Position numbers and translations under genes: made by a program | The notes under the pieces: generated by a model | The model's input: only the letters and a program-made list of their open reading frames with translations | The model's database searches: none | What the model was told of the DNA's origin: nothing | Virus record (IMG/VR): IMGVR_UViG_3300042936_000502 | Location: 1 to 27,319 of that record | Reading direction: 5' to 3' (one strand) | Origin: a virus | DNA length: 27,319 nt | Part shown: positions 14,098 through 20,156 of the stretch, piece after piece | How positions within the stretch are numbered: position 1 is the first letter of the stretch | Layout of the letters: every line of letters begins with the position of its first letter

Positions 14098-14106
14098 GGG
14101 GGGGGG
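14098..14106 (+). repeat. G9 homopolymer at the 5' side of the HNH gene
   Basis: A run of nine G starts one base after the TGA stop of the FmdB-like gene (14095-14097), itself overlapped by ATG 14094. If translation starts at ATG 14094, tract length decides whether the frame reaches the HNH domain. If it starts at ATG 14157, the tract is leader sequence. A second, G6 run lies just before ATG 14157. Two G9 runs within 1.1 kb and none seen elsewhere in the window is notable. Confidence 0.85.
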
Positions 14107-14156
14107 TATGCTCAAAGCATGTCCTACAAGAACTCAAAAAAAATCGGGGGGCCGTT

Positions 14157-14492
14157 ATGCCTAAGATGCCCTGCCTAGTTTGCAAAAAACTAACAGACGG
14201 AAACTCAAGATGTGAAGCCCACCAGAAAATGTGGGATGACCAAGCCGAAGCTAAACGGCGAGCGCGTAAGCTAGCCACCGGTCAATATTCAGGTGACTAC
14301 AAGGCAAGGGCAAGGATGGTCAGAGAGAACGCCTATGTCTGCCACCTGTGCAACGAAGGCCCTAAGCTCAATGACCCTTGGCAAGCTGACCACATCAACC
14401 CTGGTGACCCTTACAGCCCACTAGCTGCTGCCCATCGATCTTGTAATGCCAGACGAGGCAACAAACCAATCAAAGATTCGGTTGAAGACTGA
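14157..14492 (+). CDS. HNH endonuclease near terminase genes
   Basis: From ATG 14157, 111 residues: a zinc-type start (PCLVCKKLTDGNSRCEAHQ), a basic helix (QAEAKRRARKLA), and the HNH core YVCHLCNEGPKLNDPWQADHINPGDPYS ... AAHRSCNARRGN, with ADHI and the HRSCN His/Asn residues in place. HNH proteins of this type sit just before terminase genes in many siphophages and assist DNA cleavage in packaging. Here 3.7 kb separates it from the small terminase. The frame is open upstream to ATG 14094 through the G9 tract, giving a possible 132-residue form. Confidence 0.8.
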   Translation: MPKMPCLVCKKLTDGNSRCEAHQKMWDDQAEAKRRARKLATGQYSGDYKARARMVRENAYVCHLCNEGPKLNDPWQADHINPGDPYSPLAAAHRSCNARRGNKPIKDSVED

Positions 14493-14567
14493 GAAAGATT
14501 CCGATTCGGTTCGGTTCGGTTCAAAATTTCAAAGATTCGGTTCGAAAAAATTCGGTCAGATTCGGTT
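14475..14567. repeat. Array of GATTCGGTT repeats with a tandem TTCGG run
   Basis: GATTCGGTT occurs at 14475-14483 (inside the end of the HNH gene), 14503-14511, 14534-14542 and 14559-14567, spaced 28, 31 and 25 bases. The second copy continues into a tandem TTCGG run up to 14521, and TTCGGTCA is at 14551-14558. Four nine-base copies within 93 bases cannot be chance. The array runs straight into the SOS-like boxes, so it is likely a protein-binding region for regulation, packaging or replication. Confidence 0.7.
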
Positions 14568-14599
14568 GGAAATTCTGACAGACTGACCCAAAAACACTG

Positions 14600-14654
14600 T
14601 CGAACACTTGTTTCGAACATCTGTTCGAAGGACCCTAATCGAACGCTTGTTCGA
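14600..14654. promoter_or_regulatory. Three clustered LexA (SOS) box-like sites
   Basis: Two perfect palindromes match the actinobacterial SOS box form TCGAAC-N4-GTTCGA: 14612-14629 (extended arms TTCGAAC and GTTCGAA) and 14639-14654. A third, imperfect copy overlaps on the left (14600-14615, TCGAAC-N4-GTTTCG). The two perfect sites are 26 bases apart. LexA binds such sites in mycobacteria and relatives and is removed upon DNA damage. No -35/-10 pair close by was convincing; the next gene starts at 15032, so the regulated promoter may lie here or further downstream. Confidence 0.75.
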
Positions 14655-14656
14655 AG

Positions 14657-14946
14657 ATCTTCAAGCGACACCCGCGCCCCGCTACTAGCAGGCCCCTAGG
14701 GAAACCCGCCCCCGAAACTTAGCCCCCGCCCGTGCCGTGTCATCGAATGAAGGGCCTAAACCCCCAAAAATTACGCCTAACTAAATGTGCGGCAGACACC
14801 TAGGGAACGCCAAAACCGCTATACCCCGCTTGAATGACCGAATTACCGCCCAAAGATCTTTACACCGCGCCCCTGGTTTAAGGGCCAAAACCCCGCCCCT
14901 GCCCCCGCCCCGTGAAGGCGCAACCGCCCTAAACACGCCAATAACC
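14657..14946. other. C-rich, G-poor noncoding stretch left of the small-gene operon
   Basis: About 290 bases hold no credible frame on either strand. The plus strand has many C-runs (CCCCCGCCC, CCGCCCCTGCCCCCGCCCCG) with few G, unlike the coding regions. It contains CCCCTAGGGA at 14693-14702, which recurs at 18052-18061 in the right-hand flank, and a copy of the AACCGCTA motif at 14814-14821, also repeated in the right flank. It may be structural RNA, a binding region or the edge of an acquired segment. Confidence 0.5.
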
Positions 14947-15010
14947 AAATTTGCCTAAAATTTGCCAAAATTACCCAAAATTTGCTAAATTCTAGATATG
15001 GCAAATTGCC
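14947..15010 (+). promoter_or_regulatory. Phased A-tract repeats with candidate promoter and palindrome
   Basis: AAATTTGCC (14947) is followed by ten-base units at 14957, 14967 and 14977 (AAAATTTGCC, AAAATTACCC, AAAATTTGCT) with exactly ten-base period, which predicts intrinsic bending. A -35-like TTGCCA (14962-14967) and -10-like TAAATT (14986-14991), spaced 18 bases, lie within them. GGCAAATTGCC (15000-15010) is a perfect palindrome that repeats the unit in inverse orientation. AAAGAAGGGG and the TTG start at 15032 follow. This is the likely promoter/operator of the small-gene operon. Confidence 0.5.
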
Positions 15011-15031
15011 AAATAAAGAAGGGGTAATAAA

Positions 15032-15286
15032 TTGAATAATCTACACGAAACTACCGAACTAACCGAAGAACTAAACAAGCTACCTATTGTTAGGGCGGTT
15101 AGTTATGAATTTCCGGGTATGTGGGTAATCATCCTAAAAGATAACCGCATATTTGATATGGGCGATGTTAACGGCCCTTTTGGATGGAATGACATCGAAT
15201 GTCAATTCTTAGGTGAAACCGAAGCAACCGAAGCTAAAGATATTGCCCGCGATTTTGCGGAATGGGTAAAGGGGTTACAAGCATGA
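15032..15286 (+). CDS. Hypothetical small protein, first gene of small-gene operon
   Basis: An 84-residue acidic protein from TTG 15032 with AAGAAGGGG as ribosome site. It has a Thr/Glu-rich start, a beta-like middle (AVSYEFPGMWVIILKDNRIFDMG) and a helical end (EATEAKDIARDFAEWVKGL). All ten Glu codons are GAA and both Gln codons CAA, the bias of the whole operon. No family is recognised. Its stop overlaps the next ATG. Confidence 0.65.
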   Translation: MNNLHETTELTEELNKLPIVRAVSYEFPGMWVIILKDNRIFDMGDVNGPFGWNDIECQFLGETEATEAKDIARDFAEWVKGLQA

Positions 15287-15405
15287 ACCCCTTTATTGGC
15301 AGACTAAACAAATTGCTTCTAAGGCTAACTATTATCTTGGGCTTTTATTTTGCCCTAATCATTACGCCAATAATTTTTGAAGGCGTGAATCTTCTAACCA
15401 AATAA
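15283..15405 (+). CDS. Very small single-span membrane protein
   Basis: A 40-residue frame whose ATG overlaps the preceding stop (ATGA). A basic start (NPFIGRLNKLLLRL) leads into one hydrophobic span of about 18 residues (TIILGFYFALIITPIIF) and a short polar end. The coupled junction and the clear membrane segment support it, as does the absence of any other gene in this 140-base gap. Function unknown. Confidence 0.6.
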   Translation: MNPFIGRLNKLLLRLTIILGFYFALIITPIIFEGVNLLTK

Positions 15406-15425
15406 ACAAGAAGGGAACTAAAGAT

Positions 15426-15626
15426 ATGTATTACGCGGAATTAGATATTCGCAATTACACATTCCGAACTATTAGCAAAACCGAAGAAGAAGCCTTACAA
15501 GCTCTCAAAAAATTTTGGCTAAGTAAGCGTAAGCCTTGGGGCTTGACGCTTGAATGGCAACAAGTAGCGAATGACGGATACATAAGAATCTATGAACTTG
15601 AACTAAACAAAATAACCGAAGAATAA
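15426..15626 (+). CDS. Hypothetical small protein
   Basis: A 66-residue protein with AAGAAGGGAACT before ATG. It has the order beta strand, helix, beta: YYAELDIRNYTFRTI, then EEEALQALKKFWLSK, then YIRIYELELN. This short alpha/beta arrangement resembles small phage host-modifier proteins, but no family is recognised. All Glu codons are GAA and all Gln codons CAA. Confidence 0.65.
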   Translation: MYYAELDIRNYTFRTISKTEEEALQALKKFWLSKRKPWGLTLEWQQVANDGYIRIYELELNKITEE

Positions 15627-15641
15627 GAAGGGAACCAATAA

Positions 15642-15857
15642 ATGAAGAAGCAAGTAAGAAGAAGCTATCTAGAAGAAGCTGGTTTAGATTTTGCCCGCGT
15701 CTATCCTGATGAACTAAACATAACCAAAGATCATTCTGGCGCTTATCTAGTGTCTGCCGTATTTGAAGGATACAGACACGCCTTGACCTATATGGGCTAT
15801 ACAAAAAAACAAGCGATACAAAAATACCTAGACACCTATAACAAGAAGGGAATATAA
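15642..15857 (+). CDS. Hypothetical small basic protein
   Basis: A 71-residue protein with AAGAAGGGAACC before ATG. It has a basic start (KKQVRRSYLEEAG), a beta-like middle (GAYLVSAVFEGYRHALTYMG) and a C-terminal helix (TKKQAIQKYLDTYNKKG). The last codons AAG AAG GGA ATA double as the ribosome site of the next gene, so its C-terminus KKGI is partly dictated by that signal. Confidence 0.65.
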   Translation: MKKQVRRSYLEEAGLDFARVYPDELNITKDHSGAYLVSAVFEGYRHALTYMGYTKKQAIQKYLDTYNKKGI

Positions 15858-15860
15858 AGA

Positions 15861-16118
15861 ATGAATGAAGCAACCTATAACCAAGAAGCAATGTATGACA
15901 CCGACGCGTTAGCCAAATTATTTATTGGGCTACTGAAGAATGGATATCTAGCTATAAATATGAAGCTGGTTATCGATCTTATTGAACGCGATGTGCCAGA
16001 CACTAGGCCGTGCGACACCTGCCAGGCCGTGCTACTTGACGCAGACACCTATAAAGAAGAATTAGGGTTTTGCGTTGAATGCCAACATGCTTACTTTGAA
16101 GAAGGGAACGGCAACTAA
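15861..16118 (+). CDS. Small zinc-ribbon-like protein
   Basis: An 85-residue protein. The N-terminal half is helical (TDALAKLFIGLLKNGYLAINMKLVIDLI). The C-terminal half has two Cys pairs, CDTC and CVEC, about 20 residues apart with a hydrophilic loop, typical of a zinc ribbon, then HAYFEEGNGN. The end encodes the GAAGAAGGGAA ribosome site for the next gene, and TAATG links them. Zinc binding is inferred from the two CxxC pairs. Confidence 0.65.
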   Translation: MNEATYNQEAMYDTDALAKLFIGLLKNGYLAINMKLVIDLIERDVPDTRPCDTCQAVLLDADTYKEELGFCVECQHAYFEEGNGN

Positions 16119-16429
16119 TGACTAGCAATAAATTCTTTGAATTGTGCGACACCGCGCCAGACTATGCGGCAGATACCGCGAACTTGTTTAGCTGGTGTGA
16201 AGGGAACTACGCGTTTCCCGCCCCGTCGAGTCTGTATCTTGACTTAGTTGGTTGGAGTCAAGAAGAGCATGGTGAAAACCTAACTAGTCAAGCAATGCCA
16301 GATTTGGGCTATTTAGAGATTGATCTGTTAGCTAAGGCGCTAACGGAATATGCAACCCGCCCAAATGACGTTAGGCAATTTATAAATACCCTAATGAATA
16401 GCTATACCGAAGAAGAAGGGAACGATTAA
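16118..16429 (+). CDS. Hypothetical acidic protein
   Basis: A 103-residue protein starting at the ATG that overlaps the preceding stop. It is acidic and helical, with two Cys (residues 10 and 27) that do not form a CxxC pair, an aromatic middle (SLYLDLVGWSQEEHG) and a helical end (VRQFINTLMNSYTEEEG). The C-terminal EEEGN is coded by the ribosome site of the next gene. In layout it resembles small antirestriction-like phage proteins in being short and acidic, but I see no diagnostic motif. Confidence 0.65.
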   Translation: MTSNKFFELCDTAPDYAADTANLFSWCEGNYAFPAPSSLYLDLVGWSQEEHGENLTSQAMPDLGYLEIDLLAKALTEYATRPNDVRQFINTLMNSYTEEEGND

Positions 16430-16431
16430 GA

Positions 16432-16611
16432 ATGTATGACCGAATAACAATTACCCCGCTAGTTGCTATTGGCGGGCAATGTAACTATTGCCATATAGAT
16501 ATAGATGAAACCGCAACAATTTACCAAGGCCGCAAATTCTTCTTTATTTGCGATGGATGCGGTCACGAATATGATCTAACGCTAGATGAATGGATGCAAG
16601 TAAATGTATAA
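16432..16611 (+). CDS. Small zinc-ribbon-like protein
   Basis: A 59-residue frame from ATG 16432, three bases after the preceding stop, with GAAGAAGGGAAC upstream. It has two Cys pairs: CNYCH near residue 17 and CDGCGHEYD near residue 40, with a beta-type spacer (ETATIYQGRKFFFI). This is a compact zinc ribbon. It overlaps the next gene by eight bases. Function unknown; a nucleic-acid or protein contact role is typical for such folds. Confidence 0.65.
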   Translation: MYDRITITPLVAIGGQCNYCHIDIDETATIYQGRKFFFICDGCGHEYDLTLDEWMQVNV

Positions 16612-16846
16612 AGAAGAACGCCTAACCATTAGGCAATTACAAGAGATACTGAAGCAATATGAACCGGATGCGCCAGTATTTTGGCAAATCTATACACACA
16701 CTGAAGCCGCATTACCCGAAGAAGATTTTGGGGCGGTTGCTAGTTCGCTAATGAATGACCAAGAATTCTTGGAAGATCTACACGAACTAATAACCGAACG
16801 CGCTTACGACATACACACACAACTAAAAGAAGGGAACCAAAACTAA
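16604..16846 (+). CDS. Hypothetical acidic helical protein
   Basis: An 80-residue protein overlapping the previous gene by eight bases. LTIRQLQEILKQYEPDAPVFW opens it, a pattern also seen in short phage proteins that pair a helix with a beta strand; the rest is acidic helix (EFLEDLHELITERAYDIHTQL). The end KEGNQN is coded over the GAAGGGAA ribosome site of the next gene and the stop overlaps that gene's ATG. All seven Gln codons are CAA. Confidence 0.65.
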   Translation: MYKEERLTIRQLQEILKQYEPDAPVFWQIYTHTEAALPEEDFGAVASSLMNDQEFLEDLHELITERAYDIHTQLKEGNQN

Positions 16847-17082
16847 TGGGGTATTACCTAGAAGGCAACGGCTACCAAGTAGACGGATCGCAATTCAAAA
16901 TCTATTATCCAGGGCCAGAACTTGAAACCCTAGGCGGTTGCGCTAGTTGCAAAACTATGCAATCGCGCCTTGAGTCAAAAGCGCTTTGGGTTGATTTTGA
17001 TAACACTGGTTATCTGATTGAAGTCTGCAAATTTTGCGCAGAAGATTATTACCCCGAAGCGGTGAAGATCAATGAACGCTAA
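16846..17082 (+). CDS. Small zinc-ribbon-like protein
   Basis: A 78-residue protein. Its N-terminal part is Gly/Tyr-rich (YYLEGNGYQVDGSQFKIYYPG). Two Cys pairs follow, CASC near residue 32 and CKFC near residue 61, separated by a beta-type segment (ALWVDFDNTGYLIEV). It is the third protein in this operon with two CxxC pairs, so zinc- or metal-binding proteins are a theme here. It overlaps the next start by 11 bases. Confidence 0.65.
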   Translation: MGYYLEGNGYQVDGSQFKIYYPGPELETLGGCASCKTMQSRLESKALWVDFDNTGYLIEVCKFCAEDYYPEAVKINER

Positions 17083-17359
17083 CCGGACACGCGCCATACT
17101 GGCGCAACAGAAGGCACGGGAACTAGCAACCCCTAAGCCGTTGCCCGAAGGCTTCACGCTGCCCGCGCTAACCCGCGATGAACGGAAGGCGATCTATGCC
17201 CCGCGCCCATCGAGTAGCGCCCCGCAACAATTACAAGGCCCGCAATGGGTAAGAGCGTGGCGAACTACTACACGCGCAACTTACGGCCTAACCGCATTAC
17301 TAGCCGTATTATTTGGCGGGGTAATCGCTAAAGAGAGCAAGAAGGGAATAAAGCAATGA
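17072..17359 (+). CDS. Basic protein with C-terminal membrane segment
   Basis: A 95-residue protein. Residues 1-65 are basic and Pro/Ala-rich (RTRAILAQQKARELATPKP, DERKAIYAPRPSSSAPQQ). Residues about 69-87 are hydrophobic (YGLTALLAVLFGGVIA), and the end is ESKKGIKQ, again shaped by the AAGAAGGGAA ribosome site for the next gene. It may be a tail-anchored protein facing the cytoplasm. No family is recognised. Confidence 0.6.
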   Translation: MNANRTRAILAQQKARELATPKPLPEGFTLPALTRDERKAIYAPRPSSSAPQQLQGPQWVRAWRTTTRATYGLTALLAVLFGGVIAKESKKGIKQ

Positions 17360-17616
17360 GTGACTACACGCTAACAACTAGCGCTAATGGTTTAGGTGTA
17401 TGGCAATGTCAAATAACTTACCCATATCCAGGCTTAGGCAATAGTTATGAAGCGCTAAAGATTATCGAGCGTAGTCACATAAGCGCTAGAAGATCAATAA
17501 GAAGGGCAATACAAGAACGAAGCGCAACTAAAGTTAGGCGCTTACGCTACCGCGTGAAGGCTAACGATTATGACGCAATGAACCGGATACACGGCCTAAC
17601 TATTGAAGAAGCATAA
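17356..17616 (+). CDS. Hypothetical basic protein, last gene of small-gene operon
   Basis: An 86-residue protein starting at an ATG overlapping the previous stop (ATGA) with AAGAAGGGAA upstream. The N-terminal half is beta-like (YTLTTSANGLGVWQCQITYPYPG) and the C-terminal half basic and helical (SARRSIRRAIQERSATKVRRLRYRVKA), suggesting nucleic-acid contact. It is followed by a strong hairpin, which closes the operon. Confidence 0.65.
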   Translation: MSDYTLTTSANGLGVWQCQITYPYPGLGNSYEALKIIERSHISARRSIRRAIQERSATKVRRLRYRVKANDYDAMNRIHGLTIEEA

Positions 17617-17635
17617 CTAAACACCCAACACCGCT

Positions 17636-17663
17636 AACCCCTAGGCCTAACAGCTTAGGGGTT
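17636..17663 (+). terminator. Hairpin closing the small-gene operon
   Basis: AACCCCTAGGC (17636-17646) pairs with GCTTAGGGGTT (17653-17663) in an 11-base-pair stem with one G-T pair and a six-base loop. It lies 20 bases after the last gene's stop. The following T-rich part (TTTAGCTTTA) is weaker than at the other terminators here, but stem strength and position support termination. Confidence 0.65.
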
Positions 17664-18186
17664 TAGCTTTACCCGAAGCGCCCCCGCCCCCCGTGCGGCA
17701 CGGCTAGCCCGAAGCAATAACAACTAACTAAGTAAGCAACGGAATGCCCTAACCGCTACCCCCTAGCCCGTGCCAGCTTGACCGCTAAAGATCAACCCAA
17801 GAAGAAGAAGCTCGAAGCCCCTGCCCTAATGACTAAGGGCGTAAGGGATACCCCCCGCCTAACACGCCCCCGCCCCCCGCCTAGGCCCTAAGCCTTGACC
17901 TAATAAACCAATAGGCCTAAGCCCTTAGCCCTAGAAGGCCATAGAACGCTTATACAAGGCATTACCTAATAAACACGCAAAACACTAGGCCCCTATTCTG
18001 GCACGCCCTGCACGCGCCACACACAGCGCAACCGCAACCCAAAACCGCTACCCCCTAGGGACAGCCCCCAGGGTAGGGCAAATCCTCGACACGCCGAACG
18101 CACCGACACCCCGCCCCGCCACTTCTGTAAAGCTCCTAGGTTCAAAAGTTTTCTGATAGCCTTGAAAACAAAGGAAGGGATGCCCT
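17664..18186. other. C-rich noncoding region with repeats upstream of terminase
   Basis: About 520 bases have no credible gene; frames on both strands are short and lack ribosome sites. The plus strand is rich in C-runs and CTAG. AACCGCTACCCCCTAG occurs exactly at 17751-17766 and 18043-18058, with a variant at 17630-17644 and part of it at 14814-14821 in the left flank. CCTAATAAAC is repeated near 17901 and 17969. A short hairpin (17691-17703) is present. Its place just before the small terminase makes it a candidate packaging (cos/pac) or regulatory region. AAGGAAGGGA at the end is the ribosome site of the terminase gene. Confidence 0.55.
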
Positions 18187-18636
18187 ATGCCAAACCCAGC
18201 CAAGCCGATTGAGCAAAAACGCTTACTAGGCAACCCTGGTCATCAGATTTTGCCGAAAGAAGGCGAATTGGCCTCAATCGCGCCTGGACAGCGCCAACCA
18301 GTCCGAGAACTCGGTCAAGACGGCTTACAGCTCTGGGATGATGTCTACAAATACGCCTTGCCTTGGATTGGTGCGATAGATGTCCACCTGCTCCAGATGA
18401 CTTGCGAGCAATACGACAGACGGCGCGAGATTATGGAACGCTTGCAGCACGACTACGACTGGCACTTATACAAACAACTCAATGACTTAGAAAGCATCAT
18501 CTCGTCAAACATCAATAAGCTCGGCTTTTCACCAGAGGCTAGATCAAGACTCGGTTTAGCCGAAGTCAAGCGAGAGTCAAAGCTAGAAGAACTATTTGCC
18601 AGAAGGACAAAGCGTGAGCTTGAAAAGCGTCAGTAA
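18187..18636 (+). CDS. terS: Terminase small subunit, P27 family
   Basis: A 149-residue protein with the family's opening KPIEQKRLLGNPGHQ, a helical middle (DVYKYALPWIGAIDVHLLQMTCEQYDRRREIMERL) and the conserved end GFSPEARSRLGLAEVKRESKLEEL. P27-type small terminases bind the packaging site on phage DNA and load the large subunit. It overlaps the large terminase by 23 bases, and a repeat-bearing noncoding region lies directly upstream. Its codon use is mixed (by my count CAA 5, CAG 6), unlike the neighbouring small-gene operon. Confidence 0.9.
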   Translation: MPNPAKPIEQKRLLGNPGHQILPKEGELASIAPGQRQPVRELGQDGLQLWDDVYKYALPWIGAIDVHLLQMTCEQYDRRREIMERLQHDYDWHLYKQLNDLESIISSNINKLGFSPEARSRLGLAEVKRESKLEELFARRTKRELEKRQ

Positions 18637-20149
18637 CTGGCCCCCACTTTGGCTAACACCCATGACTCAGGCTGAATTAGACAACGGCGAGGGAGAAGAT
18701 GTCATTGACTTTGCCGAAGCCTTTGGAATTATTACAAAAGACTCGGTTGCGGGCAAAGCAGGTACGCCTATGGAACTTAGACCTTGGCAGACAGAGCTTT
18801 TGCGCCATTTATTCGCTCACGATGACAAAGGGCTAAAAAACAGAGTTTCTTATGTCGGGGTTCCAAGGAAAAATGGCAAAAGCTCACTTATGTCGGTTGT
18901 TGCCGCCTATGGGCTTGTTGGCTCAGGAATTAGAGGTGCAGAAGTCTATTCTTGTGCTGCTGACAAGGATCAGGCTCGCCTAGTATTCGGTGATACCAAG
19001 AAATTGATAGAAGCAAGCGAATTATCAGAAATCTGTAAAATTTACCGAGATGCGATTGAGGTTCCAAGTACCGGTTCGGTTTACCGAGTGCTGTCAGCCG
19101 AGGCTTTTTCCAAAGAGGGCTTATCGCCAACTCTCACTGTTTTTGATGAGGCTCACGCCCAGCCCAATAGGGCGCTCTGGGATGTTATGCAACTTGCCCA
19201 AGGTGCGCGAGGCAACCTTGCCACGATGATTGCCATTACAACCGCTGGCGTAAAGTCGGACAGCACAGGCGGGGACTCAATCGCTTATGAGATGTATCAG
19301 TATGGTCAAAAAGTTACAAGAGGTGAAATAAAAGACCCAACTTTCTTTATGGCTTGGTGGGAAGCACCTCAAGACATGCCTTATGACGATCCTGCAACTT
19401 GGCAACTGTCTAACCCTGGCTTTGACGACATTTGCGCTCGGTCAGACTTTGAATCAGCAGTTTTGCGTACTCCAGAGTCAGAATTTAGGCGTAAAAGGGT
19501 AAATCAGTGGGTTTCATCAAAAGATAGCTGGTTACCCTCTGGCGCGTGGGAAAAACTGCAAGTTGACTCCGATTACAACGAAGATGACGAATTTATCATT
19601 GGTTTTGATGGTTCTTGGTCAAATGACTCGACAGCAGTGATTGGTGTTCGGTTACCAAGAGATGAGAACGATAAACCACACATCTTTACAATCGCTGTTT
19701 GGGAAAAGACTTCAGAAGATGACGCTAGCTGGCGTGTTCCGACACTAGAGGTCGAAGATGTCATCATTCAGTTCTGCACCAAATACAGAAATGTCCGAGA
19801 ACTTGTGTTTGACCCCCCACGCTGGCAAAAGACGATGGTAATGCTTGAGGACATGGGTTTTCCAGTTGTAGCCTTTCCAACTTACTCAGCCGCTCGAATT
19901 GTTCCTGCTTGTCAAATCTTCTATGACGCTGTGACCGAGCAAACAATCACACATGACGGCAATCCGGTGCTAACAAGGCATTTAGACAACACAGTCGTCA
20001 AATCGGACAGACAGGGCAGAAGGATCACAAAAGAGTCTGCCAGCAGCCCAAGAAAGATTGACGCTGCTATTGCTGCTGTAATCGCTTTAGACAGGTGTAT
20101 AAATAGCAGTAAACTAGAGGATGAACTAACACCGCAATTTTTCAATTAG
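18614..20149 (+). CDS. terL: Terminase large subunit
   Basis: A 511-residue packaging ATPase/nuclease from GTG 18614, which has AGAAGGA seven bases upstream; TTG 18596 is an alternative. Walker A-type VGVPRKNGKSS lies at residues 81-91 and Walker B LTVFDEAH at 174-181, followed by the coupling region ATMIAITTAG. The RNase H-like nuclease domain starts near residue 325 with IIGFDGSWSND and ends with RKIDAAIAAVIALDR. It cuts and pumps DNA into the prohead with the small subunit and portal. Confidence 0.95.
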   Translation: MSLKSVSNWPPLWLTPMTQAELDNGEGEDVIDFAEAFGIITKDSVAGKAGTPMELRPWQTELLRHLFAHDDKGLKNRVSYVGVPRKNGKSSLMSVVAAYGLVGSGIRGAEVYSCAADKDQARLVFGDTKKLIEASELSEICKIYRDAIEVPSTGSVYRVLSAEAFSKEGLSPTLTVFDEAHAQPNRALWDVMQLAQGARGNLATMIAITTAGVKSDSTGGDSIAYEMYQYGQKVTRGEIKDPTFFMAWWEAPQDMPYDDPATWQLSNPGFDDICARSDFESAVLRTPESEFRRKRVNQWVSSKDSWLPSGAWEKLQVDSDYNEDDEFIIGFDGSWSNDSTAVIGVRLPRDENDKPHIFTIAVWEKTSEDDASWRVPTLEVEDVIIQFCTKYRNVRELVFDPPRWQKTMVMLEDMGFPVVAFPTYSAARIVPACQIFYDAVTEQTITHDGNPVLTRHLDNTVVKSDRQGRRITKESASSPRKIDAAIAAVIALDRCINSSKLEDELTPQFFN

Positions 20150-20156
20150 GTTGGTA

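Noticed and set aside
14411-14671. Minus-strand open frame of 86 codons over the repeat array
   Set aside because: It is composed of the complements of GATTCGGTT and SOS repeats, overlaps the HNH gene and has no ribosome site.
18048-18233. Minus-strand open frame in the C-rich region
   Set aside because: It overlaps the terminase start, has low-complexity G-rich coding and no ribosome site.
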